Shown here in pieces: positions 15,271 through 24,480 of a stretch of 64,000 nucleotides of DNA (position 1 is its first letter; each line of letters starts with the position of its first letter). Under the pieces are notes generated by a model. It was given only the letters and a program-made list of their open reading frames with translations, was not told where the DNA came from and ran no database searches. The position numbers and the translations under genes were made by a program. Source of the DNA: Kaistella carnis (lineage in GTDB: Bacteria; Bacteroidota; Bacteroidia; Flavobacteriales; Weeksellaceae); contig NZ_CP034159.1 of assembly GCF_003860585.1 (NCBI RefSeq), positions 2,480,001-2,544,000 on the forward strand, in the 5' to 3' direction.

Positions 15271-18200
15271 ATGAGAAGGATTCAACTGTTCGTATTATGT
15301 TTTTTCACCCAATTTTTCTTTGCGCAGACTACCAGTTCTGCAAAAGCACCCAACAGCTATATTTATGACATAGGCCTCGCGCAGACCCACAATTATGGTG
15401 GTATTGAAATTCCCGTGAAGAAGGCGTATGACATGTGGTCAGAGTACGAATACCTTAAAAGTGATACAAAAGCAACGCCCATTCCTGCCGGAGTTCAAAG
15501 TGCTTCTTTGTATTGGGAAGATGTGCCGGGTCTTGTTCAGAAAGTGGAGATTCTTTCAGCGAGCCAACCTTCTTTAGCAAAGATTAAAGTTTCCATTAAC
15601 AATGCTAAAGGAAAAGGGAATGCTGTTGTTGCATTTAAAGTTGATGGGACCATTTATTGGAGCTGGCATATTTGGGTAACCGATAATCCTGAGAACGGCG
15701 TAAACTATACGCAGGGTTTTGAAACGGACATCAATGGTAATCCTATTTCTGTGCAGTATATGGACCGTAATTTGGGTGCAGTAAGCAATAGTTTTTTAGA
15801 TGATAACTGGCAAAAAAGTGGCGGACTTATGTATCAGTGGGGTAGAAAAGATCCTTTTCCGCCGTTGCTTTACAAAGATGCTAATTTTTATGAAATTTCG
15901 GGGGAAGTTGGTGTGCTGAAACACAAACAGGTTGACCCTGTGAATACCATTCCAGTGCAAATAAGACCTTTTGCAGAAATTAAAAAGAATATGCAGTATG
16001 CCGTTCAGCATCCTATCACTTATCTCGTGAATACGGAGAACAACGGAAATTGGTTTTCGATTAACCGCTATAAAGTGGTGGCGCCAAGTCCCGACTACAA
16101 AACCTGGGATTTGTGGTCAGATAATGCAAAAGGAGGCAACAGCAATGCCAGCAGTTCCAACACCGCGTTAAAAAACGAAAGCCGGTCCTACGAATTGAAA
16201 TCTGAGTTAGACCCTTGTCCAAACGGATGGCGAGTTCCATCTTATTACGGACGCGAAACCATGAATAACAATCTCTCCTTTTTTGGTCGGAAGAACAGCG
16301 GTGTGAATGACGACATCAATCCTGATAACAATCAGCTGTCCCCAAATGTTGTGAGTAATACTTTAAACGGAATTAAAGTGTATCCAGGATTAGGAATGGA
16401 TTTTACAAATGCACAAAACGGCGCCCGAAACATTGGCATTATCCCGGTCTCTGGAGGTTATGTGTACTATCCAAATTCTGCAGTACCTCAAGCGCCGGTT
16501 GGTGTTCTTTTTCAGGATGATGGCGCTAACGGTGCGGTATGGAGCGCAACTTTTGCCTATGATGGTGCCCGTGTTTTTTCCATGATTTCCGATCCTTACC
16601 GAACAAATACCGCCGTGGGTTTACACGCTATTTACAATAATCAAACGCATCCTTCAAGATCCGGAAATGCAGTTCGATGTATGAAAGATCCCAATATGGC
16701 TTTGATTGGTGATTTTGCTACGGCTTACTTCGCTTCTCAAAAAGAAGATTACCGCGTAGGTCTGGAAAATCCGAATTCCTATATTGTAACGGACGAAACC
16801 ACGATTGAGATTCCGGTCAGCAAGGCATTCTCTGTTTATAACCAGCTGCTTTCTGATCATGAAAATTTACCTGCCGATGATTTACAGGCAAAAATAATGT
16901 GGACTTCAAATCCTGATCTTTTAACAAAAATGGCAATACAGTATGACCAAACCGATGTTCGGAATTCTGTGATTGTCATGTCATTTAAAGAGGGAGAAAA
17001 AGGGAATGCGGTAATTTCACTGCACAATGGTGATGTAGACACCCCTGCTTACTGGAGTTGGCACGTTTGGGTAACCGGTGAAGACCCCACGTTAAATACG
17101 GTGACGTATACAACAGAGCAGCCGATAGAAGTTCAATATAATTTCGTGAATCCAACAAAAAGTAAAATGCCACCGCTGACAACTGTTTTTATGGATCGCA
17201 ATTTAGGCGCTTTAAGCAGTGACATTGATTCGGGTTTGGCAAATGGACTGCACTATCAGTGGGGAAGAAAAGATCCTATGCCGACATTTGTCAATAACAG
17301 TTCTGTCTATGTACTTGCCACAAATACTTTTATACCAAGTCACGAGGCAAATTATAAAGATTTAGGAAAAAACATTAATGGGAAAGATGCACCAAATTTT
17401 GATTTTAGATTTAATGAAATTGGGCCCGAAGATTTTCTTTACGGTTATACCAAAGGTTATCAGCAATATGGATCTAAAAATACAGTAGAACATCTTAAGA
17501 TAACAGAAAATTTGAAATATTCTGTACAACACCCGATGACTTTTCTTTATCAACCAAAAACGGGCGCCGTTTACAATGGAGGAAACCATTATAGCAATGA
17601 TCTCAGCCTCGTGCGCGACTGGGTTGATGATCGCCGCGCACAAGCAGATAATCGGTGGGGTCATGCCGACAAAAAATCGCCTTTTGATCCTTGTCCGGAG
17701 GGCTGGAGAGTTCCAGATGTATCTTTTACCAATTTATACACGGGTTCTAAAGGAAATTCTCCTTGGTACAATGGGTATAAAAATGATGCCTACGGAAAGC
17801 CGGGAGTTATTCAGGATCAGTGGCACAACATCACTACTTTTTACAACGGTCAGGTGGCTGGCGATAAAGGCTGGAAATTTGAAAATACCATTTTTCCTAT
17901 CGGGAATTTTCCAAAAGATGGAATAAGAGGAGAAGTGGGAGAAAATGAAATGTCGTACGACCGCTCCGGCGTTTGGACAGCCTCTATGGCAGATTTACAT
18001 ACGGGTTATGCTTTGGCGATGCAGTTTCAGGGAAATCAAATGCAGACAGGAACTGGAGTTTATCCACAAGCGGGAATGTCTGTACGATGTGCAAAAGATG
18101 ATAAACGATTATTGGGAACGGAAAGAAAACAAAATCCAAAACCGATTAAAGTTCCGAAAAAAGCAGAAATTTCAGTGTCCGAAAATAAGGGAATTCAACT

Positions 18201-18408
18201 TTATCCAAATCCTGTGATAGAAGAATTTAAAATCACAACAAGTGATGCTGAATCTGTTGAAATTTATGATATGAGTGGGAAGTTGGTTTTAAAAACAACC
18301 CTGAAAGCAGGAGCGGTTAATGCAAGCCGATTAAATGCCGGACTATACTTAGTCAAAATTTCAATGAAAGACCGATCAGTAGTCACCAAGAAAATAATCA
18401 AACAATAA
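15271..18408 (+). CDS. Secreted type IX cargo protein with two tandem FISUMP-like modules
   Basis: 1045 residues. A signal peptide (RRIQLFVLCFFTQFFFAQ) is followed by two homologous halves, about residues 25-475 and 485-960. Shared landmarks occur in the same order: YWSWH(I/V)WVT, FMDRNLGA or YMDRNLGA, YQWGRKDP, QYAVQHP or KYSVQHP, CP(N/E)GWRVP, and VRC(M/A)KD. MDRNLGA, GWRVP and VRCV are hallmarks of the Fibrobacter succinogenes major paralogous domain, a secreted fold of unknown function. The C-terminus is a type A sorting domain (LYPNPVIEEFKI ... GLYLVKISM ... KKIIKQ), which directs export through the type IX system and surface attachment. Ligand and substrate are unknown; adhesion is plausible. 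Confidence 0.85.
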   Translation: MRRIQLFVLCFFTQFFFAQTTSSAKAPNSYIYDIGLAQTHNYGGIEIPVKKAYDMWSEYEYLKSDTKATPIPAGVQSASLYWEDVPGLVQKVEILSASQPSLAKIKVSINNAKGKGNAVVAFKVDGTIYWSWHIWVTDNPENGVNYTQGFETDINGNPISVQYMDRNLGAVSNSFLDDNWQKSGGLMYQWGRKDPFPPLLYKDANFYEISGEVGVLKHKQVDPVNTIPVQIRPFAEIKKNMQYAVQHPITYLVNTENNGNWFSINRYKVVAPSPDYKTWDLWSDNAKGGNSNASSSNTALKNESRSYELKSELDPCPNGWRVPSYYGRETMNNNLSFFGRKNSGVNDDINPDNNQLSPNVVSNTLNGIKVYPGLGMDFTNAQNGARNIGIIPVSGGYVYYPNSAVPQAPVGVLFQDDGANGAVWSATFAYDGARVFSMISDPYRTNTAVGLHAIYNNQTHPSRSGNAVRCMKDPNMALIGDFATAYFASQKEDYRVGLENPNSYIVTDETTIEIPVSKAFSVYNQLLSDHENLPADDLQAKIMWTSNPDLLTKMAIQYDQTDVRNSVIVMSFKEGEKGNAVISLHNGDVDTPAYWSWHVWVTGEDPTLNTVTYTTEQPIEVQYNFVNPTKSKMPPLTTVFMDRNLGALSSDIDSGLANGLHYQWGRKDPMPTFVNNSSVYVLATNTFIPSHEANYKDLGKNINGKDAPNFDFRFNEIGPEDFLYGYTKGYQQYGSKNTVEHLKITENLKYSVQHPMTFLYQPKTGAVYNGGNHYSNDLSLVRDWVDDRRAQADNRWGHADKKSPFDPCPEGWRVPDVSFTNLYTGSKGNSPWYNGYKNDAYGKPGVIQDQWHNITTFYNGQVAGDKGWKFENTIFPIGNFPKDGIRGEVGENEMSYDRSGVWTASMADLHTGYALAMQFQGNQMQTGTGVYPQAGMSVRCAKDDKRLLGTERKQNPKPIKVPKKAEISVSENKGIQLYPNPVIEEFKITTSDAESVEIYDMSGKLVLKTTLKAGAVNASRLNAGLYLVKISMKDRSVVTKKIIKQ

Positions 18409-18431
18409 AAAGTATATTTCGTTTTTAAATG

Positions 18432-18463
18432 AAAAGCATCGCCTTTGGTGATGCTTTTTTTTT
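18432..18463 (+). terminator. Terminator after the type IX cargo gene
   Basis: A stem of AAAAGCATCGCC against GGTGATGCTTTT (one mismatch) precedes a run of nine T. The next gene's -7 box begins where the T run ends. Confidence 0.85.
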
Positions 18464-18470
18464 ACTTTTG
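18463..18470 (+). promoter_or_regulatory. -7 box TACTTTTG abutting the upstream terminator
   Basis: TACTTTTG fits TAnnTTTG. With a start near 18477, the in-frame GTG at 18470 is not transcribed, so the ATG at 18494 is the initiation codon. Confidence 0.55.
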
Positions 18471-18493
18471 TGAAAACTCCAGAAAAGAAAATT

Positions 18494-19570
18494 ATGAATC
18501 TTGAAGATATCCTGATCGCACCACGCGAAATAAAAACCGAAAAATGGCAACTTGGCAATATCATAAGTGCTGAAATTCCTGAAAATGGGATCGTACTTTT
18601 ATTCAGCTCTGATTATCGTGGATTAAAAAATGGTCAGGTAGAGTTGGTTGATTTTAGAAAAGTAAGAAAAGAACTGTATCACCTTTCAAAGCTGGATTTC
18701 GAAGTTCCTATTTGTGATCTTGGCGATTTAATTTCAGGGAAAACCTCGCAAGATACCCAGTATATTTTGCAGGAAGTTCTTTCTATGTGCCACTATAAGA
18801 ATACAATACCCGTGGTGATTGGTGGGAGTAATGATTTGGCGTTCGCTTTATTTTCAGCCTTGAATTTTCATCATAAAAACATTAATTATACCCAGATTTC
18901 AAACTTAATTACCCTTGCAAATGAAGAGGAAGAAATTAACGAGAAGAATTTTCTTTCTAAAATATTAAGTTCAAAAACCTTTACACTTAAAAATTACCAC
19001 CACCTTGGTTATCAAAAGCATTTAAATGAAATGGATTCTGTAAAACTCATGCGTGAGGTTGAATTTGAAGTGATCCGTTTGGCCGAAATGATGAACAGTA
19101 CGGAGAAAACAGAACCTTTTTTCCGCCGTGCAGATTTAGTAACTCTGAATTGTGATTCGATCGAAAGCAGAGGTGATGGGTTTTCTGTAAATCCACAAGT
19201 GAATGGTCTAAACCGACGGGAAATTTGTGCATATATGAAAGAAATCGGGTTAAGTCAGCAATTGAAATCGGTCGGGATTTTTAATTTTAATGCATTAACA
19301 GAAGATTTTCTAAACCACCAGTTACTGGCGCAAATGATCTGGCATCTGATCGAAGGCATCAATATTCAAAAATCTCACCCAACTGAAAGACAATACGAAA
19401 CATTCTGGCTCATGATTGATGACCATAAATATGCTTTTCAACGCGAAACTTTTAGTGATCTCTGGTATTTTGGGGACGCAGAAAATGAGGCTGATCTTAT
19501 TCCGTGTTCGCTTTCTGATTATGAAGCCGCTAAAAGAGGGTGCATCAGCCCGCGACTCTTGAAGCAATGA
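18494..19570 (+). CDS. Arginase/ureohydrolase-fold protein with degenerate metal site
   Basis: 358 residues. The overall pattern follows the arginase/formimidoylglutamase fold: IVLLFSSDYRGLKNG (N-terminal strand), TIPVVIGGSNDLAFALFSAL, VTLNCDSIESRGDG and NPQVNGLNRREICAYMKEIG. Active ureohydrolases need GGDHS, HxDAHxD and SxDxDxxDP to bind two Mn. Here the first reads GGSND, the second is not visible, and in the third only one or two acidic residues remain. Catalysis by the usual mechanism looks unlikely. A formimidoylglutamase-like gene near topA is remembered from other flavobacteria, so this may be a fast-evolving relative. Role unknown. Confidence 0.7.
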   Translation: MNLEDILIAPREIKTEKWQLGNIISAEIPENGIVLLFSSDYRGLKNGQVELVDFRKVRKELYHLSKLDFEVPICDLGDLISGKTSQDTQYILQEVLSMCHYKNTIPVVIGGSNDLAFALFSALNFHHKNINYTQISNLITLANEEEEINEKNFLSKILSSKTFTLKNYHHLGYQKHLNEMDSVKLMREVEFEVIRLAEMMNSTEKTEPFFRRADLVTLNCDSIESRGDGFSVNPQVNGLNRREICAYMKEIGLSQQLKSVGIFNFNALTEDFLNHQLLAQMIWHLIEGINIQKSHPTERQYETFWLMIDDHKYAFQRETFSDLWYFGDAENEADLIPCSLSDYEAAKRGCISPRLLKQ

Positions 19571-19609
19571 TGATGTGTTTGGGAATTTTTTAACTCTAAT
19601 TAAAATAAC

Positions 19610-19617
19610 TATTTTTG
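19610..19617 (+). promoter_or_regulatory. -7 box TATTTTTG upstream of the exopolysaccharide cluster
   Basis: TATTTTTG lies 13 bases before the ATG at 19631. It is the first promoter-like box of the 19.6-28.8 kb cluster, and the following genes are packed closely enough to share it. Confidence 0.55.
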
Positions 19618-19630
19618 CGCCTTAAACACA

Positions 19631-21169
19631 ATGATGAAAAGCGCGGTAGCTAAAATTTTCAATTCTCCATTTCTGCTCATTCTCCTGACGGTCATCGTGA
19701 AGATTCCGATGTTTTTTACGAAAAATATTCAGGAAGATTCATTTATTACCTGGCGTGTGGCCAGAAATTTTATGAATTATGGAGTGATTGGTTTTAATGG
19801 AAGTGAAAGAATTTCCGCATCCACTACCCATCTTTATGTTTTTATCACCGCTTTTTTTGAGCTCATTTTCGGGGAACATTTTATTTTTCCCCTTTTAACC
19901 TTTAGCGGAATTTTATTTGCGGTCGGTTCCTATTGGTTCGCTAAAATATTATTTCCTGCTGACGTTTTTAAACGGGGAATATTTGTTCTTCTGCTCAATA
20001 TCACCCCGCCGGCTTTAGCCGCTTCCTGTCTGGGAATGGAATATGGAATTCTATTCTTTCTATACAGTGGGTTGATCTATTTTGGACTGTATAAAAGCAA
20101 AAATTGGGCGTACTTCATCTTTCCTGTCCTTCTGCTTTGGACCCGAGTTGACACTGTAATTTTTCTGGGGATTTTCTTCTTAGCAGATGTTTATCTGCGC
20201 AGAAAAATGAATTTCATTTATATATTAGGCGGAGTAATCGGCGTGGTTTCCGTGGTGGGATTTAATTACCTCTATTTCGGAGAAATCGTAAATCATACCA
20301 TTACAGCGAAAAAAATCGCGTATAAAAATCTTATCCAAAATAACAGCCTCGAATTTATGCTTTATCAATGGGCCTATTATGGTGGATTGATTAAAAAGTA
20401 TAGTGTTTATACGTTTGTGCTTTTTGTGCTATTTCTATTTTTTCTGGCGTATGCCCTTTTTAAAATTCTTAAGAACGAGAATAAAGAAAAATCGACCGTG
20501 AAAGTGATCCTGGTTTTAATCGTGACTTTTGCACTGGCCAAAATAACCATTTTTTCTATTTTTAAAGCGTACTTTGATTGGTATTATTGGCTTCCGCGGG
20601 TTTTCCTCTTTGTGGTCATTCTGTATTATTTCTTAGAAATTCATGCTTGGAAGAAAAAAACAATGTTTAGTGGAGTTTGCCTTTTATTTATCGGATTGTA
20701 CGGTCTTCAATTGGTCCAGTCCTATACGATTGGGTATATGGAAGAGCGTCAAAGAATGCAAATTGCGGCGGATCTGAATAGTGATAAAGTAAGCATTACA
20801 CAATCAATTTTATTGGAACCGGCGGGTATTATTCCTTTTTTTACAGGAATGTACACGTATGATGAGGTGGGTTTGGTCAACGAAAGGATTAATGATGAAA
20901 TGTTGAAAGATGAAAAATATTGGTGGATCAATTCTGTGAACCGATTTAAGCCGGATTATATTTTAACCATCGAAAATAAAGCAGGAGAAGAAAATAGTCT
21001 TTACCCAATTCCGGCTGAAAAACGTGGTGCTTTTAATGAACGTTATGAACTTGTGAAAACATATCCTATTGCAAAAATTCATGACACTGCACCGATGGTA
21101 TTGAGATGGATTTATGGCATAAGACCTATTGGTAAAGATTACTATCTTTATAAAAAACGCAACGACTAA
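19631..21169 (+). CDS. Polytopic GT-C-like membrane protein of the exopolysaccharide cluster
   Basis: 512 residues with about ten membrane helices and a soluble C-terminal third. The first loop carries an acidic motif, FTKNIQEDSFITWRVARNF, in the position where GT-C (PMT/ArnT-like) enzymes hold their catalytic Asp/Glu. GT-C enzymes use lipid-phosphate-linked sugars on the periplasmic face. The C-terminal part (YDEVGLVNERINDEM ... FKPDYILTIE) resembles the soluble tail of flavobacterial family-39-like proteins. The exact donor and acceptor cannot be read. It is first in a run of six same-strand polysaccharide genes. ATG 19631 and ATG 19634 are equivalent choices. Confidence 0.7.
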   Translation: MMKSAVAKIFNSPFLLILLTVIVKIPMFFTKNIQEDSFITWRVARNFMNYGVIGFNGSERISASTTHLYVFITAFFELIFGEHFIFPLLTFSGILFAVGSYWFAKILFPADVFKRGIFVLLLNITPPALAASCLGMEYGILFFLYSGLIYFGLYKSKNWAYFIFPVLLLWTRVDTVIFLGIFFLADVYLRRKMNFIYILGGVIGVVSVVGFNYLYFGEIVNHTITAKKIAYKNLIQNNSLEFMLYQWAYYGGLIKKYSVYTFVLFVLFLFFLAYALFKILKNENKEKSTVKVILVLIVTFALAKITIFSIFKAYFDWYYWLPRVFLFVVILYYFLEIHAWKKKTMFSGVCLLFIGLYGLQLVQSYTIGYMEERQRMQIAADLNSDKVSITQSILLEPAGIIPFFTGMYTYDEVGLVNERINDEMLKDEKYWWINSVNRFKPDYILTIENKAGEENSLYPIPAEKRGAFNERYELVKTYPIAKIHDTAPMVLRWIYGIRPIGKDYYLYKKRND

Positions 21170-21177
21170 CCGTAAAG

Positions 21178-22170
21178 ATGATGGCAAAAGTTTCCGTAAT
21201 TGTTCCGGTCTATCAAGTGGAAAAATATCTTCGAAAGTGTTTGGATTCATTAGCAAATCAAACCTTGCAGGATATCGAGATTCTAATTGTTAACGATGGA
21301 AGTACGGATGGCTCACAAGAAATTATCGATGAGTTTCAAAAAAATTACCCTTTAATTATAAAGTCTTTTGTTAAAGAGAATGGTGGATTGAGTGACGCCC
21401 GGAATTATGGTATCGATCGCGCTTCCGGCGAATTTATTGGATTTGTAGATAGTGATGATGAGGTTGCTGAAACCATGTTTGAAGAAATGTATTCTTTAGG
21501 AATAAAAAATAAAGCAGAAATTGTGGTCTGCAATCTTCAAAAAGTTAATGAACAGGGGAAAGTCGTCCAAAAACTGACTCAAATTCCCCATATGCCAGAG
21601 AAAATTGAACTGAAAAATCATTTCTCAGTGTTCTCAGATATATCTTATTTCGCGTGTAATAAAATCTTCAGAAAAGAACTTTTTAAGGACAAAAGATTTA
21701 AGAAAGGAGTTCATTTTGAAGATATTGAACTGATTCCGAAATTTGTTTTAGACAGCACGGTCATTGCGCAAACTCAGGAATACCATTACAATTATTTGGA
21801 AAGAAGCGATTCCATTACAAAAACTCATTCGACCAAGGGACTCGATATTCTGAAAGCTGTAGAAGAAGTAAGTTCCTATTTTAAAACTTCGAAATATGCA
21901 GTTTTAGAAAAAGATTTAAAGAATTTTCAGATTTTAGAAGGCGTTTACACCTTCCTTGCATACAGTGCATTTGTTAAAGAAGAAACTGCTTATAACGAGA
22001 TGAATTTCGCTCTTCGGAATTTCATCAAAAAATATAAAATTTCAAAGGTAGAAATATTGACTTACAGCCGTTTTGGCAAGAATTATCTCTTATCTTTACC
22101 GCTGAAAAAACAACTATATTATCTGCTCTATTTCACCGGATTATATTCGATAGTGCGAAAATTACTCTAA
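21178..22170 (+). CDS. Family 2 glycosyltransferase
   Basis: 330 residues, GT-A fold. The N-terminus, KVSVIVPVYQVEKYLRKCLD, with NDGSTDGS binds the nucleotide. FVDSDDEV carries the DxD-like metal and donor site near residue 92. ENGGLSDARNYGID is typical of GT2 enzymes that build capsule and O-antigen repeats. The C-terminal region is amphipathic (LPLKKQLYYLLYF). It begins 8 bases after the preceding gene. Donor and acceptor sugars are not predictable. Confidence 0.88.
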   Translation: MMAKVSVIVPVYQVEKYLRKCLDSLANQTLQDIEILIVNDGSTDGSQEIIDEFQKNYPLIIKSFVKENGGLSDARNYGIDRASGEFIGFVDSDDEVAETMFEEMYSLGIKNKAEIVVCNLQKVNEQGKVVQKLTQIPHMPEKIELKNHFSVFSDISYFACNKIFRKELFKDKRFKKGVHFEDIELIPKFVLDSTVIAQTQEYHYNYLERSDSITKTHSTKGLDILKAVEEVSSYFKTSKYAVLEKDLKNFQILEGVYTFLAYSAFVKEETAYNEMNFALRNFIKKYKISKVEILTYSRFGKNYLLSLPLKKQLYYLLYFTGLYSIVRKLL

Positions 22171-22189
22171 GAAAAACACCTGTTTATTG

Positions 22190-23320
22190 ATGCCAATTCT
22201 ACATCCTATTTTCATTATTATTTTCCTCTTTCTTGCTTTTGCGAGTTACTGGGAGGTTTTTAGGTTAGAGAAAAAGCAGAGTATTTTTGTTTGGATTGCC
22301 GGAATTTTAATCGTTGTAGCAGTTGGTTTCCGCTTAAACGCGGGAGCCGATTATCCAATTTATCGCCAGCTTTTTGCCGGTTTTTCTTTATATACGACTT
22401 ATAATGATGTTTGGGACAAGGCGCTTTTTCGACCGACCTCTGAAGAGATAGAATGGATCTTTGTGTTGATTAATAAATTGGTTTTCGATTTCGGAATGCC
22501 CTTTTATATCGTGACTTTTATCATGGCGCTTATTGCGGTGACCCTTAAATTTACGACCATCTATGAAAACGTGGCTTTTCCTTCTTTGGCGATCTTGTTT
22601 TATTTTATGCCGATTATGTTTTTCGAAGATTCTGGGCAGATGCGGCAAGGTTTGGGAATTGCAGTTTGCGTTGCTTCTTTTAAATTCATCAAGGACCGAA
22701 ATCTCTTCATGTTTCTGCTTTGCATGTATATTGCGCTGGGTTTTCATAAAACTTCCATTGTCTTTTTACCTGCATACTGGCTGGTAAAAATTCCATTAAA
22801 CAGTAAAAGAATTTTTTGGGTGCTGATCTTGGCATTACTTTCTTCGCCATTTGAATTGTATCGTTTGGGAGGCGACCTTTTCAGCGCTATTGCACCAGAT
22901 GATCTTTCCGGCGCATATACAGGTTATGTAGATGACCGTTATTACGGGACCGAAGTAGAAACGGGATTAAATGATATTGTAAAATTATTCTTCATTGGCA
23001 TTCTAATTAAATATGATAAAGAAGCCTGTGAAGAGGTCTTGTGGTACGAGTATATGCGCAATTTAGCTGTTGCTGGCTTGGCGCTCTTCTATTTTTTTCG
23101 GTCAAATGAGATTTTTGCAGTACGTTTGCCCGGAGCGTATATGTTTTTCGTTACCATGTTTTGCATGACGAATATTGTGTACGCAACCCGTGATCGAGCA
23201 CGACAAATATTATATATCGGATTTATGACTTATCTGGTGGCTATGTTTTTTTACTTTGGTAAAGGGAACGGCGATAAAGGAAGTTTTACGAAAGACCGGT
23301 ATACAAACGCACTTTGGTAG
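22190..23320 (+). CDS. EpsG/Wzy-like polysaccharide polymerase
   Basis: 376 residues with about ten membrane helices. The EpsG-family signature is present: FRLNAGADYPIYRQLF (RxxxGxDYxxY) in the first periplasmic loop, FEWIF-like EEIEWIFVLINKLV, and QMRQGLGIAVCVASFKFI followed by LGFHKTSIVFLPAYWL. EpsG proteins polymerise lipid-linked repeat units at the periplasmic face in Wzx/Wzy systems. Position next to a GT2 and before the WecA-like, Wza and Wzc genes supports this. The ATG at 22190 is preferred to an adjoining TTG. Confidence 0.82.
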   Translation: MPILHPIFIIIFLFLAFASYWEVFRLEKKQSIFVWIAGILIVVAVGFRLNAGADYPIYRQLFAGFSLYTTYNDVWDKALFRPTSEEIEWIFVLINKLVFDFGMPFYIVTFIMALIAVTLKFTTIYENVAFPSLAILFYFMPIMFFEDSGQMRQGLGIAVCVASFKFIKDRNLFMFLLCMYIALGFHKTSIVFLPAYWLVKIPLNSKRIFWVLILALLSSPFELYRLGGDLFSAIAPDDLSGAYTGYVDDRYYGTEVETGLNDIVKLFFIGILIKYDKEACEEVLWYEYMRNLAVAGLALFYFFRSNEIFAVRLPGAYMFFVTMFCMTNIVYATRDRARQILYIGFMTYLVAMFFYFGKGNGDKGSFTKDRYTNALW

Positions 23321-23325
23321 ATCAT

Positions 23326-24447
23326 ATGAATGAAATAATTAAAAATTTATTAGCAGATTTTGGCATTCCTATTTTTTATGTAAAATTGGTTTTGGGACTT
23401 GTCATTTCATTTTTCATCACCTTTCTCTCGATTCCTACTATCGTGAAAATATCGCGGCGGAAAAACCTCATGGATGAACCAGGAACCCGAAGTTCACATC
23501 TAAGAAAGATCCCAAATCTCGGCGGAATTGCAATTTTCTATTCCTTGGCAGTCTGTGCCTCTATTTTTGCATTTGAACTTTTTGAACTGTACAAGTTTCT
23601 ATTCGCTTCCCTCGTCATATTACTATACATCGGCGTGATGGATGATATTGTGGTCATGCGCGCCTATAAAAAACTCATTGCACAAATTATCGTAACTGCT
23701 TTAATGGTAATTGGGTCAGATGTAAGAATTCGGAGTATGTTCGGCGTTTTTGCGATTTATGAACTGAGTTACACCGTAAGTGTGATTTTCAGTATTTTTA
23801 CTTTTATCATCCTGATCAATGCCTTTAATTTAATTGATGGAATTGATGGGCTTTCGGGTGGATATTCTGTAATATGCAGTGCTTTGTTTGGGATCAGCTA
23901 TTTCCGATTAGGTGAATTTAATTATCCGTTGGTTGTTTTATCTGGCGTCATCATTGGTTCTGTGCTCGGATTTCTTTATTATAACCTGTCTCACTATAGA
24001 AATAACAAAGTTTTTATGGGCGATACTGGTTCTATGATTTTGGGATTTTTACTGGCGTTTACAGCAATTTGTTTTATGGATATTTTCATTGACAAAGAAT
24101 TACCGGATGTCCCAAGATATTATTTACAAACCGCACCCGCAGTCGCTGTAGCAATTTTAATTCTGCCGATTGTGGATACTTTAAATGTGATTATTATTCG
24201 TTTGGTTAAAAGGCAATCTGTTTTTGGAGCCGACAAAAACCATATTCACCACAGTCTTTTAGAACTCGGGCTTACACACCGGCGGTCTACGGTTTACATA
24301 TTAATTTATTATTTATTCATTGTGGCGGTCGCGTATTTTTTCCGTCAAATCAACGTGAATATTTTACTTTTCATTATTATGACGTTGGGATTTGTGGGTG
24401 CTTATATCCCGAAAATCATTCTTAAAACCCGAAAAAAAACTAATTAA
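23326..24447 (+). CDS. WecA/MraY-family undecaprenyl-phosphate sugar-1-phosphate transferase
   Basis: 373 residues with about eleven membrane helices. Conserved motifs run in order: RKNLMDEPGTRSSHLRKIPN and LGGI (cytoplasmic loop 1), DDIVVM (loop 2), NLIDGIDGLSGG (loop 3), VFMGDTGSMILGF (loop 4), and FGADKNHIHHSLLELG, the His-rich loop that separates WecA-like enzymes from MraY. It transfers a HexNAc-1-phosphate (or similar) to undecaprenyl phosphate, starting repeat-unit assembly. No MraY-specific features are seen. It starts 5 bases after the polymerase stop. Confidence 0.88.
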   Translation: MNEIIKNLLADFGIPIFYVKLVLGLVISFFITFLSIPTIVKISRRKNLMDEPGTRSSHLRKIPNLGGIAIFYSLAVCASIFAFELFELYKFLFASLVILLYIGVMDDIVVMRAYKKLIAQIIVTALMVIGSDVRIRSMFGVFAIYELSYTVSVIFSIFTFIILINAFNLIDGIDGLSGGYSVICSALFGISYFRLGEFNYPLVVLSGVIIGSVLGFLYYNLSHYRNNKVFMGDTGSMILGFLLAFTAICFMDIFIDKELPDVPRYYLQTAPAVAVAILILPIVDTLNVIIIRLVKRQSVFGADKNHIHHSLLELGLTHRRSTVYILIYYLFIVAVAYFFRQINVNILLFIIMTLGFVGAYIPKIILKTRKKTN

Positions 24448-24454
24448 TTATTGT

Positions 24455-24462
24455 TATTTTTG
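24455..24462 (+). promoter_or_regulatory. -7 box TATTTTTG upstream of wza
   Basis: TATTTTTG lies 18 bases before the wza ATG at 24481 and rules out an earlier in-frame TTG start. It could give wza-wzc their own transcript. Confidence 0.5.
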
Positions 24463-24480
24463 CAAACTACATTATCACAA

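Noticed and set aside
17576-18217. Two long frames (116 and 90 codons) overlapping the type IX cargo gene in another frame
   Set aside because: They lie wholly inside a strongly supported coding sequence, lack recognisable domains and have no start context.
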